A stretch of 13,302 nt of DNA from Poindextera sp041691315 (GTDB lineage: Bacteria; Pseudomonadota; Alphaproteobacteria; Caulobacterales; Caulobacteraceae): the NCBI GenBank assembly GCA_041691315.1, contig JBEPUW010000080.1:1-13302 (forward strand). The letters run 5' to 3'. The notes under the pieces were generated by a model. It was not told the origin of the DNA and did no database searches. It worked only from the letters and a program-made list of their open reading frames with translations. Shown here in pieces: positions 6,705 to 13,302 of the stretch. A program made the position numbers and the translations under genes. The first letter of the stretch is position 1; every line of letters begins with the position of its first letter.

Positions 6705-6712
6705 CGCCGCCC

Positions 6713-8026
6713 TTGACGCTCCACGCGCATGCCCAGCCCAGCCCCGCCAAGTCCCAGTCGGGCGACTTCTTCGGCCGTGGGGTCGCCGAGGGCGACCCGG
6801 CGCTGGCCCACATTCTGGACGCCGAACTGAAGCGGCAGCAGGACCAGATCGAGCTGATCGCGTCGGAGAACATCGTCTCGCGGGCTGTGTTGGACGCGCA
6901 GGGCAGCGTGCTTACCAACAAGTACGCCGAGGGCTATCCGGGCAAGCGCTACTACGGCGGCTGCGAGGTCGTCGATGAGGCCGAGATCCTGGCTATCGAA
7001 CGGGCCAAGCAGCTTTTCGGCTGCGAATATGTGAACGTCCAGCCGCACTCCGGCAGCCAGGCGAACCAGGCGGTGTTCATGGCCACCATGAGCCCGGGCG
7101 ACACCTTCATGGGCATGGACCTCGCCGCCGGCGGCCACCTGACGCACGGCAAGAGCGTCAACCAGTCGGGCAAGTGGTTCCGCCCCGTGGCCTATGGCGT
7201 GCGCCAGCAAGACCACCTGATCGACTACGACCAGGCCTGGGAAGTCGCCCGCGCCGAGAAGCCCAAGGTGATCATCGCCGGCGGCTCGGCCTATTCCCGG
7301 TCCATCGATTTCGCCCAGTTCCGCGCCATCGCCGACGAGGTCGAGGCGGTGTTGATGGCCGATATCGCCCACTACGCCGGCCTGGTGGCGGGCGGCGCCT
7401 ATCCGAACCCGTTCCCGCACGCCCACATCGTCACGACCACGACGCACAAGACCCTGCGCGGCCCGCGCGGTGGCATGATCATGACGAACTCCAAGAAGTG
7501 GGCGAAGAAGATCGACAGCGCCGTCTTCCCGGGCCTGCAGGGCGGACCGCTGATGCATGTGATCGCCGCCAAGGCCGTGGCCTTCGGCGAGGCTCTGCAG
7601 CCGGAGTTCAAGCTCTATGCGCGCCAAGTGATCGAAAATGCCCGCGCCCTCGCCGACAGCCTGCAGACCGCCGGCTTCAAGATCGTCTCCAACGGCACGG
7701 ACAGCCACCTGATGCTGGTCGACCTGACGCCCAAGGGCGTGAGTGGGGCCGACGCCGAGGTAGCGCTGGAGCGGGCCGGGATCACCACCAACAAGAACGG
7801 CATCCCCTTCGACCCGCTGCCGCCGATGCAGACCTCGGGCCTGCGGGTGGGCTCGCCCGCCGGCACCACCCGCGGCTTCGGCCCGGCGGAGTTCCGTCAG
7901 GTCGGCGCCTGGATTGGCGAAGTGCTGGATGGCGTGGCGGCCGGCGGCGACAACTCCGCGGTCGAATCCAGGGTCCGCGGCGAGGTTCTGGCGTTAACGG
8001 CGCGCTTCCCTATCTACAACGGATAG
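6713..8026 (+). CDS. glyA: Serine hydroxymethyltransferase
   Basis: GlyA is a PLP enzyme that converts serine and tetrahydrofolate to glycine and 5,10-methylene-tetrahydrofolate, the main source of one-carbon units. From the TTG start it has 437 residues, a normal length. Motifs are IELIASENIVS (46-56), TNKYAEGYPGKRYYGG (68-83), VNVQPHSGSQAN (108-119), HLTHGKSVNQSGKWF (142-156), ADIAHYAGLVAGG (216-228) and VTTTTHKTLRGPRGG (240-254). Lys246 is the Schiff-base lysine. Longer readings from ATGs at 6464 or 6524 run through the mucR 5' end on the other strand and give Arg-rich nonsense, so the TTG at 6713 with GAAAGG upstream is preferred. nrdR follows after 28 bases. Glycine made here is a substrate of the nearby HemA. 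Confidence 0.95.
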   Translation: MTLHAHAQPSPAKSQSGDFFGRGVAEGDPALAHILDAELKRQQDQIELIASENIVSRAVLDAQGSVLTNKYAEGYPGKRYYGGCEVVDEAEILAIERAKQLFGCEYVNVQPHSGSQANQAVFMATMSPGDTFMGMDLAAGGHLTHGKSVNQSGKWFRPVAYGVRQQDHLIDYDQAWEVARAEKPKVIIAGGSAYSRSIDFAQFRAIADEVEAVLMADIAHYAGLVAGGAYPNPFPHAHIVTTTTHKTLRGPRGGMIMTNSKKWAKKIDSAVFPGLQGGPLMHVIAAKAVAFGEALQPEFKLYARQVIENARALADSLQTAGFKIVSNGTDSHLMLVDLTPKGVSGADAEVALERAGITTNKNGIPFDPLPPMQTSGLRVGSPAGTTRGFGPAEFRQVGAWIGEVLDGVAAGGDNSAVESRVRGEVLALTARFPIYNG

Positions 8027-8054
8027 GGTTTGGTAGGCCCAAGGGGGCTAGATC

Positions 8055-8528
8055 ATGCGCTGTCCGTTCTGTGGCCACGCCGAAAGCCAGGTCAAAGACA
8101 GCCGGCCGTCCGAGGACGGGGCGGCGATCCGCCGGCGCAGGCTCTGCCCGGAATGCGGTGGCCGCTTCACGACCTTCGAGCGTGTACAGCTTCGTGAGCT
8201 GACCATCCTGAAACGCTCGGGGCGGCGCACGCCCTTTGAGCGGGACAAACTGGCGCGCTCGATCTCGATCGCTATCCGCAAGCGCCCGATCGATCCCGAG
8301 CGGGTGGAACGGATGCTCTCCTCCATCGTGCGCCAGCTCGAAAGCATGGGCGAGACCGAGCTGCCGTCCTCGGCCGTGGGCGAACTGGTCATGAAACAGC
8401 TCAAGGCACTCGATGACGTGGCCTACGTCCGCTACGCCTCGGTCTACCGCGATTTCCGCGAGACCCAGGACTTCGCCAAGTTCCTCGGCGAGGAGGGCCT
8501 GGCCGAGGCGGCGGAGGCCGAGGATTAG
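8055..8528 (+). CDS. nrdR: Transcriptional repressor NrdR
   Basis: NrdR is a 157-residue nucleotide-sensing repressor of ribonucleotide reductase genes. The N-terminal zinc ribbon has Cys3, Cys6, Cys31 and Cys34, with DSRP (15-18), IRRRRLCPECGGRFTTFE (25-42) in between and after. The rest, from about residue 49 to 139, is the ATP-cone domain, including TPFERDKLARSI (59-70) and YVRYASVYRDFRE (about 123-135). AAGGGGG at 8041-8047 is a strong ribosome-binding site. The glyA-nrdR-rib order is common in alphaproteobacteria. No NrdR box was seen inside the window, as expected since the nrd genes are not here. Confidence 0.97.
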   Translation: MRCPFCGHAESQVKDSRPSEDGAAIRRRRLCPECGGRFTTFERVQLRELTILKRSGRRTPFERDKLARSISIAIRKRPIDPERVERMLSSIVRQLESMGETELPSSAVGELVMKQLKALDDVAYVRYASVYRDFRETQDFAKFLGEEGLAEAAEAED

Positions 8529-8537
8529 ACGCGCGCC

Positions 8538-9182
8538 GTGCCCGTCACCCTGAAGCTCGCCACCTCGCTCGACGGCCGTATCGCCACCGGGGCCGGCCTC
8601 AGCCGCTGGATCACCGGCGAGGCGGCGCGCGAGGCCGTGCACCGGCTGCGCGCTGAGCACGACGCGGTGCTGGTCGGCGTCGAGACGGCGCTCGCCGACG
8701 ATCCTGAGCTCACCGTGCGGCTTCCCGGATACAGCGGCCGTCAGCCGGCCCGCGTGGTGCTCGACAGCCGCCAGCGCCTGCCGCTGACCAGCAAGCTGGT
8801 CGTGACCGCGCGAGAGCTCCCGACCTATGTCGTGGCGACCACCGACCCGGATCCGGCGCTGGTCGCCGCCGGCGTGGTCGTCGTGCATGTCCCCGCCCTG
8901 GGCGAGGACCGGCCGGACCTGAAGACCGTCGTGCAGTCTCTCGCCGCCGAGGGATTGACCCGCCTGTTCGTCGAAGGCGGCGGGCAGGTCGCGGCGAGCT
9001 TCATCCGTTGCGGCCTGGTGGATGCGCTCGAGTGGTTCCGCGCGCCTATCCTGATCGGCGGCGAAGGCCGGCCGGGCGTCGGCGCCTTGGCGGTTGCGGC
9101 CCTGGCCGAGGCGCCCCACTTCAGGCGCACGGAGGTCCGCGAACTCGGCGACGACCTCTGGGAGCGCTACGAGAGGGCCTGA
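8538..9182 (+). CDS. ribD: RibD C-terminal (pyrimidine reductase) domain as a stand-alone protein
   Basis: This 214-residue protein matches only the reductase half of RibD, which reduces 5-amino-6-ribosylamino-uracil phosphate with NADPH in riboflavin synthesis. Visible are LKLATSLDGRIAT (5-17), SRWITGEAAR (22-31), HDAVLVGVETALADDPELTVR (41-61), VVLDSRQRLP (73-82), LFVEGGGQVAASFI (143-156) and APILIGGEG (about 168-176). The usual N-terminal deaminase domain of about 145 residues, with its HAE and PCxxC zinc motifs, is absent: nrdR ends at 8528, only 9 bases ahead of the GTG start. No in-frame upstream extension exists. GAGGA at 8520-8524 is a distant ribosome-binding site, so translation probably depends on coupling to nrdR. 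The stop overlaps ribE (TGATG). The deaminase must be encoded elsewhere, or this is a paralogue; the reductase fold itself is certain. Confidence 0.88.
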   Translation: MPVTLKLATSLDGRIATGAGLSRWITGEAAREAVHRLRAEHDAVLVGVETALADDPELTVRLPGYSGRQPARVVLDSRQRLPLTSKLVVTARELPTYVVATTDPDPALVAAGVVVVHVPALGEDRPDLKTVVQSLAAEGLTRLFVEGGGQVAASFIRCGLVDALEWFRAPILIGGEGRPGVGALAVAALAEAPHFRRTEVRELGDDLWERYERA

Positions 9183-9772
9183 TGTTCACCGGGATCGTCA
9201 CCGACGTCGGACGCGTGCGTGCGGTGCGCGAGACCAACCGTGATCGGCGGCTGGAGATCGCGACCGGGTTCGACCTGGCCACGATCGATATCGGCGCCTC
9301 GATCAGCCACGCCGGCTGTTGCCTCACCGTCGTGGAGAAGGGGCCGGACTGGTTTGCCGTCGAGGTCTCGGGCGAGACCCTGTCGCTGACCACGCTCGCC
9401 GACTGGACCGCAGGCCGGCGGGTCAATCTGGAGCGCCCGGCCAAGGTCGGCGATGAACTGGGCGGCCACATCGTCTCCGGCCACGTGGATGGGATCGGCG
9501 AGGTCATTTCGGTGGAGAGCGAGGGCGGATCGCACAGGGTGCGGATCCGCGCGCCGCGGCCGCTGCACCGGTTCATCGCCCCCAAGGGCTCGATCACGGT
9601 CGAAGGCGTGTCGCTGACCGTCAACGAGGTCGAGGACGACGTCTTCGGCGTCAACCTGATCCCGCACACCTGGGACGTGACCACGCTCGGCGAGCTGAAG
9701 CCCGGGGCCCGTGTGAACCTGGAGATCGACATGCTGGCGCGCTATCTCGCCCGCTGGCGCGAAACGGCCTAA
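9182..9772 (+). CDS. ribE: Riboflavin synthase alpha chain
   Basis: This enzyme dismutates two 6,7-dimethyl-8-ribityllumazine molecules to riboflavin and the pyrimidinedione, which is recycled by RibH. The 196 residues show two lumazine-binding repeats. The first opens with MFTGIV (1-6), then HAGCCLTV and VEVSGETLSLTTL. The second starts around LGGHIVSGHVDGIG (about 97-110), then GSITVEGVSLTVNEV and NLIPHTW. The length is typical. The ATG shares its A with the preceding stop (TGATG), so translation is coupled to the reductase gene. After the stop a small GCGTT/AACGC hairpin (9774-9788) sits in the 31-base gap before ribH. Confidence 0.96.
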   Translation: MFTGIVTDVGRVRAVRETNRDRRLEIATGFDLATIDIGASISHAGCCLTVVEKGPDWFAVEVSGETLSLTTLADWTAGRRVNLERPAKVGDELGGHIVSGHVDGIGEVISVESEGGSHRVRIRAPRPLHRFIAPKGSITVEGVSLTVNEVEDDVFGVNLIPHTWDVTTLGELKPGARVNLEIDMLARYLARWRETA

Positions 9773-9803
9773 AGCGTTCAGCCAACGCGCCGAAGGGGCC
9801 CTG

Positions 9804-10271
9804 ATGAGCGAAGACAAAATCCGCATCCTGATCGTCGAGGCGCGGTTCTATTCCGATCTGGCCGACGAACTGCTGAAGGGGGCGGTGGACGCGCTTGAGG
9901 CCTATGGCGCGGCCTATGACGTGGTGACGGTGCCGGGCGCCCTGGAAATCCCGGGGGCCATTGCACTGGCCGAAGAGGGCGGTCACCGGCCGGCCGCCGC
10001 GGCGCCCTACGACGGCTATGTCGCGCTGGGGACCGTGATCCGCGGCGAGACCTATCATTTCGAGATCGTCTCCAACGAGTCGGCCCGCGGCCTGATGGAC
10101 CTGACGGTCGCCAAGCGGCTGTGCATCGGCAACGGCGTCCTGACCGTCGAGGACGAGGCCCAGGCCTGGGCCCGCGCGCGGCTCAGCGAGGGCGACAAGG
10201 GCGGCGGCGCCGCTAGGGCCGCGCTGACCATGGTGGCGCTTCGCCAGCAGCTCCTGGCCGGCAACCGATGA
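9804..10271 (+). CDS. ribH: 6,7-dimethyl-8-ribityllumazine synthase (lumazine synthase)
   Basis: RibH condenses the ribitylaminouracil with 3,4-dihydroxy-2-butanone 4-phosphate to lumazine, the substrate of RibE. The 155 residues include the aromatic ARFY (13-16), VPGALEIPGA (43-52), ALGTVIRGETYHFEIVSNE (74-92) with the catalytic His85, and NGVLTVEDEAQAWARA (110-125) with Arg near its end. GDKGGGAARAAL is the C-terminal helix start. AAGGGG (9793-9798) is its own ribosome-binding site. The ribBA gene that often sits between ribE and ribH in relatives is not here. The stop overlaps the nusB start (ATGA). Confidence 0.96.
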   Translation: MSEDKIRILIVEARFYSDLADELLKGAVDALEAYGAAYDVVTVPGALEIPGAIALAEEGGHRPAAAAPYDGYVALGTVIRGETYHFEIVSNESARGLMDLTVAKRLCIGNGVLTVEDEAQAWARARLSEGDKGGGAARAALTMVALRQQLLAGNR

Positions 10272-10735
10272 CGGTCCCCCCCAAACAGGCCCGCTCGGTG
10301 GCGCGCCTCGCCGCCGTCCAGGCCCTCTATCAGATGGAAGTCTCCAGCGCCGGGGCCGAGACGGTGATCCGCGAGTTCGCCGAGCACCGCTTCGACCGCA
10401 GCCTCCCGAACGAGGCCGAGGAGGAGATGACGCTGGCCCAGGCCGACGAGGTCTTCTTCGCCGATCTCGTGCGCGGGGTGGTCGAGCACCAGAAGGCCGT
10501 CGACAACGCCATCGCCAAGCGCCTGGCCTCCGGCTGGCGCCTCGATCGGCTGGACGCCACCGCCCGCGCAATCCTGCGGGCCGGCGCCTATGAGCTCGCC
10601 CACCGGCCCGACGTGCCGACCGAGGTGGTCATCGACGAGTATGTGGAGCTCGCCAAATCCTTCTTCGAAGGGCCGGAGCCGGGGTTCGTGAACGGAGCCC
10701 TGGACGCGGTCGCCCAGGATGTCCGGCGCGGATGA
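10268..10735 (+). CDS. nusB: Transcription antitermination factor NusB
   Basis: NusB binds boxA RNA together with ribosomal protein S10 and promotes antitermination of rRNA operons. The 155-residue helical protein has the basic N-terminal RNA-binding helix KQARSVARLAAVQALYQME (6-24), LASGWRLDRLDATARAILRAG (about 86-106) and the C-terminal VPTEVVIDEYVELAKSFF with PGFVNGALDAVA. It starts inside the ribH stop (ATGA) and its last 17 bases overlap thiL. The ribH-nusB-thiL order is widespread in bacteria. Confidence 0.96.
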   Translation: MTVPPKQARSVARLAAVQALYQMEVSSAGAETVIREFAEHRFDRSLPNEAEEEMTLAQADEVFFADLVRGVVEHQKAVDNAIAKRLASGWRLDRLDATARAILRAGAYELAHRPDVPTEVVIDEYVELAKSFFEGPEPGFVNGALDAVAQDVRRG

Positions 10736-11660
10736 ATTCTCCGAGATCGCGCGGCTGTTCCGGCCTCTGACGGGCGGGGCGGCCGGCGCGTTCGATCTGC
10801 TGGACGACGCGGCGATCGTCCCTCAGCGGCCGGGCTTCGACCTGGTGGTCACCAAGGACGCCATCGTCGAGGGCGTGCATTTCCCTCCCGGCGAGGCCCC
10901 GGACCTGATCGCCCGCAAGCTGGTGCGGGTGAACCTCTCCGACCTGGCGGCCAAGGCGGCGGAGCCCTTCGGCTGCTTCCTGGCGGTGGCCTGGCCGGCG
11001 GCGTTCGGGCCGGGGGAGCGCGAGGCCTTCGCCGGTGGCCTGGGCGAAGACCTCAAGGCCTTTGGCGTCGCGCTGCTGGGCGGCGACACGGTTTCGACAC
11101 CCGGGCCCTTCACGGCCAGTCTGACGGCGCTGGGTTGGGTTCCGGAAGGCGGCATGGTCCGGCGTGCCGGCGCCAAGGCGGGCGATCTGGTGGCGGTGAG
11201 CGGGACCATCGGCGACGGGACCCTGGGCCTGGCCGCCGTGCGCGGCGAGATCGACGACCCCGACGCTTGGCTTGCCGGCCGCTATCGGCTCCCGGCGCCG
11301 CGCCTGGAGTTGCGCGAGGCGTTGCGCGGGCGCGCCACCGCCGCGGCGGACGTCTCCGACGGCTTGGTCGCCGACGCTGACCATGTGGCCTATGCGAGCG
11401 GGGTCGGGATGCGCCTTGACCTCGACGCCATGCCGTTGTCGCCGGCCGCGGGGCGCTGGCTGGACACCCAGCCGGACCGCACGACGGCTCTGGCCCGCCT
11501 CGCCACCGGCGGCGACGACTATGAGGTGGTCGCCACTTTCTCGGCCGACCCGCCCCCCGGTTTCACGGTCATGGGCGAGGTCGTGGCCGGTGCGGGCGTC
11601 GAGGTTTCGGCCGGCGGACGGTCCGTCAACACCGTCTCCGGCGGGTGGCGCCATGTCTGA
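10719..11660 (+). CDS. thiL: Thiamine-monophosphate kinase
   Basis: ThiL phosphorylates thiamine monophosphate with ATP to the active cofactor thiamine diphosphate. The 313 residues follow the PurM/ThiL fold: LLDDAAIV (27-34), VTKDAIVEGVHF (44-55), VNLSDLAAKAAEP (71-83) and LLGGDTVSTPGP (119-130), with Asp-rich metal and ATP sites. Later come VAVSGTIGDGTLG, ADVSDGLVADADHVA and TGGDDYEVV, all typical. The start ATG at 10719 lies within the nusB end (17-base overlap) and gives the expected N-terminus DEFSEIARLF; the short AGG just before it suggests coupling to nusB. Confidence 0.96.
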   Translation: MSGADEFSEIARLFRPLTGGAAGAFDLLDDAAIVPQRPGFDLVVTKDAIVEGVHFPPGEAPDLIARKLVRVNLSDLAAKAAEPFGCFLAVAWPAAFGPGEREAFAGGLGEDLKAFGVALLGGDTVSTPGPFTASLTALGWVPEGGMVRRAGAKAGDLVAVSGTIGDGTLGLAAVRGEIDDPDAWLAGRYRLPAPRLELREALRGRATAAADVSDGLVADADHVAYASGVGMRLDLDAMPLSPAAGRWLDTQPDRTTALARLATGGDDYEVVATFSADPPPGFTVMGEVVAGAGVEVSAGGRSVNTVSGGWRHV

Positions 11661-11695
11661 GGGCTTGCATTCCGGTTCGTGCTAGGGCTCTTGCC

Positions 11696-11725
11696 GCGTC
11701 CGCCGCGTTTCGCGAGTGCGGACGC
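11696..11725 (+). other. Hairpin just upstream of the helicase ribosome-binding site
   Basis: GCGTCCGC (11696-11703) pairs perfectly with GCGGACGC (11718-11725). Inside, CGCG (11704-11707) pairs with CGCG (11711-11714) around TTT, leaving AGT (11715-11717) as a bulge. This 12-pair stem lies between thiL and the helicase and ends one base before the AAGGA ribosome-binding site (11727-11731). No T-run follows, so it could be a control element of the helicase mRNA or a weak terminator-like structure after thiL. Confidence 0.45.
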
Positions 11726-11737
11726 CAAGGACCTTGA

Positions 11738-13302
11738 ATGCCGTTTCCTCCGACCCACCCGGCGCTTGCCCGCGCCCTCGAACAGCATGGCTATCTCGAA
11801 CCGACGCCGGTGCAGGCCGCCGTGCTCGTGGAGCCGGACAGCCGCGACCTCTTGGTCTCCGCCCAGACCGGTTCCGGCAAGACCGTCGCCTTCGGCCTGG
11901 CCCTGGCTCGCGGCCTGCTGGGCGAGGCGCCGCACTTCGGGCGCGCCGAGGCGCCGCTCGCCCTGGTGATCGCGCCAACCCGTGAGCTGGCCTTGCAGGT
12001 GGCCCGTGAACTGGAATGGCTGTTCGCCCATACCGGCGCCCGGGTGGCGACCTGCGTCGGCGGCATGGATCCCCGCGCCGAACGCCGCGCGTTGCAGGCC
12101 GGGACCCATGTGGTGGTCGGCACGCCTGGACGTTTGCGCGATCACATCGAGCGCGGGGCGCTGGACCTCTCGGCCCTGAAGGTCGTCGTGCTGGACGAGG
12201 CCGACGAGATGCTGGACCTCGGTTTCCGCGAAGACCTCGAGGAGATTCTCGACTCCACGCCGACCGAACGCCGGACGCTGCTGTTCTCGGCGACCATCGC
12301 CAAGGAGATCGCCACCCTCGCGCGGCGCTACCAGCGCGATGCGGCCCGCATCGACACCCTGCGGCGCGACGAGGCGCACGGCGACATCGAGTATCGGGCG
12401 ATCCGCGTGGCGCCCAACGAGATCGAGCACGCCGTCGTCAACCTGCTTCGTTATTTCGAGAGCCCCGGCGCCCTGGTGTTCTGCAACACCCGCGAGCGGG
12501 TGCGGCATCTGCACAGCGCTCTGCGCGAGCGCGGCTTCTCGGCCGTGGCGCTGTCGGGCGAGATGACCCAGAAGGAACGCTCCGACGCCCTGCAAGCGCT
12601 GCGCGACGGCCACGCCCGCGCCTGCGTCGCCACCGACGTCGCCGCCCGTGGCCTCGACCTACCGGACCTGGGCCTGGTCATCCACGCCGACCTGCCGGTG
12701 AACAAGGCCGGGCTTCTGCACCGCAGCGGCCGGACGGGCAGGGCGGGGAAGAAGGGGACTTCGGTCCTGGTGGTGCCCTACAACAAGCGCCGGTTCACCG
12801 AGCGGCTGCTCGATAGCGCCAGCATCGACGCCGGCTGGTCTGGCCCCCCGCTCGCCGACGAGATCCGCGCCAAGGACCAGCAGCGCCTGCTGGACGACCC
12901 GATCCTCACCGAGCCGGCCTCCGAGGAGGACTTGACGCTCGCCCGCCGTATCCTGGCCGACAGCTCGCCGGAACTGGTCGCCACCGCGCTCATCCGCCTG
13001 CACCGCCAGCGGCTGCCGGAGCCGGAGGACCTGTTCGACGACGTACGCGACACCGGCCAGATCATCCCATCCGCCCGGCCACGCGGCGGGACGGCCTATG
13101 ACCCCATGCGCGAGGGCGAGGCGGGCCCGCGCCCGTCGCACACCCCCGCAGGTGTCGGCGCGGAGTGGTTCCGCATGCCGATCGGCCGGCAGAACAACGC
13201 CGACCCGAAGTGGCTGATCCCGCTGATCTGCCGGCTGGGCCACGTCACCAAGAAGGACATCGGCCAGATCCGCATCTTCGACCGCGAGACCAAGTTCGAG
13301 AT
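11738..13302 (+). CDS. DEAD-box ATP-dependent RNA helicase with a DbpA-type RNA-binding domain; 3' end beyond the right edge
   Basis: The reading frame from the ATG at 11738 stays open for 521 codons to the edge. All helicase motifs are present: TPVQ with Gln26 (Q motif), AQTGSGKT (42-49), PTRELALQ (80-87), TPGR (129-132), VLDEADEMLDLGF (151-163), FSATI (183-187), ALVFCNTR (245-252), ATDVAARGLDLP (298-309) and HRSGRTGRAG (328-337). A linker of about 120 residues follows. WFRMPIGRQNN (477-487) to DIGQIRIFDRETKFE (507-521) is the start of a DbpA-type RNA-recognition domain, as in DbpA and CsdA/DeaD. Such helicases act in ribosome assembly or cold adaptation; which one this is cannot be decided from the part seen. 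AAGGA at 11727-11731 supports the start. It lies 77 bases after thiL. Confidence 0.94.
   Translation, partial: MPFPPTHPALARALEQHGYLEPTPVQAAVLVEPDSRDLLVSAQTGSGKTVAFGLALARGLLGEAPHFGRAEAPLALVIAPTRELALQVARELEWLFAHTGARVATCVGGMDPRAERRALQAGTHVVVGTPGRLRDHIERGALDLSALKVVVLDEADEMLDLGFREDLEEILDSTPTERRTLLFSATIAKEIATLARRYQRDAARIDTLRRDEAHGDIEYRAIRVAPNEIEHAVVNLLRYFESPGALVFCNTRERVRHLHSALRERGFSAVALSGEMTQKERSDALQALRDGHARACVATDVAARGLDLPDLGLVIHADLPVNKAGLLHRSGRTGRAGKKGTSVLVVPYNKRRFTERLLDSASIDAGWSGPPLADEIRAKDQQRLLDDPILTEPASEEDLTLARRILADSSPELVATALIRLHRQRLPEPEDLFDDVRDTGQIIPSARPRGGTAYDPMREGEAGPRPSHTPAGVGAEWFRMPIGRQNNADPKWLIPLICRLGHVTKKDIGQIRIFDRETKFE

Noticed and set aside
6713..6718. TTGACG as a -35 element inside glyA
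   Set aside because: It coincides with the translation start and is followed by coding sequence; no -10 element is seen at a suitable spacing.
6449..7708. Open frame of 419 codons antisense to glyA
   Set aside because: Same GC artefact; it mirrors glyA codons and shows no domain or ribosome-binding site.
8010..9119. Open frame of 369 codons antisense to nrdR and the RibD reductase
   Set aside because: It covers two conserved genes on the opposite strand and has no recognisable content.

Overview
The window is a high-GC, tightly packed stretch of bacterial core chromosome. It most likely comes from an alphaproteobacterium of the Caulobacterales (Caulobacter/Phenylobacterium type). The evidence is a C4-pathway 5-aminolevulinate synthase (HemA), a MucR/Ros-family regulator, the alphaproteobacterial order glyA-nrdR-rib-nusB-thiL, and the overall base composition. 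I saw no tRNA, rRNA, insertion sequence, phage gene, CRISPR array or other sign of transfer.

Layout. The left edge (1-412, minus strand) holds the first 137 codons of hemB, which runs out of the window. Divergent from it is a plus-strand run for valine degradation: an acyl-CoA dehydrogenase of the isobutyryl-CoA type (497-1636), a 3-hydroxyisobutyryl-CoA hydrolase overlapping it by 4 bases (1633-2685), an exported protein with a methyltransferase fold (2731-3486), and 3-hydroxyisobutyrate dehydrogenase mmsB (3509-4399). After a 172-base leader comes hemA (4572-5798). Convergent with hemA, on the minus strand, are a MucR-like regulator (6100-6531) and an unrecognised 77-residue protein (5864-6097) separated by 2 bases. 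Divergent from mucR is a plus-strand series: glyA (from a TTG start at 6713), nrdR, a RibD reductase domain, ribE, ribH, nusB and thiL, with several start/stop overlaps, then a DEAD-box RNA helicase with a DbpA-type RNA-binding domain that runs out of the right edge.

How the genes fit together. Valine breakdown leads through propionyl-CoA to succinyl-CoA. GlyA makes glycine. HemA condenses succinyl-CoA with glycine to 5-aminolevulinate, which HemB consumes. So the left half can be read as supply and use of tetrapyrrole precursors, although adjacency alone does not prove co-regulation. The right half is cofactor synthesis (riboflavin, thiamine diphosphate) plus RNA metabolism (NusB, helicase) and control of ribonucleotide reductase (NrdR).

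No convincing undescribed multi-gene system is visible. The points most worth a second look are: the rib cluster has only the reductase half of RibD and no ribBA; the MucR protein has lost both zinc-binding histidines and is coupled to an orphan small protein; a secreted methyltransferase-like protein sits inside a valine-catabolism operon; and there are possible structured leaders before hemA and before the helicase.
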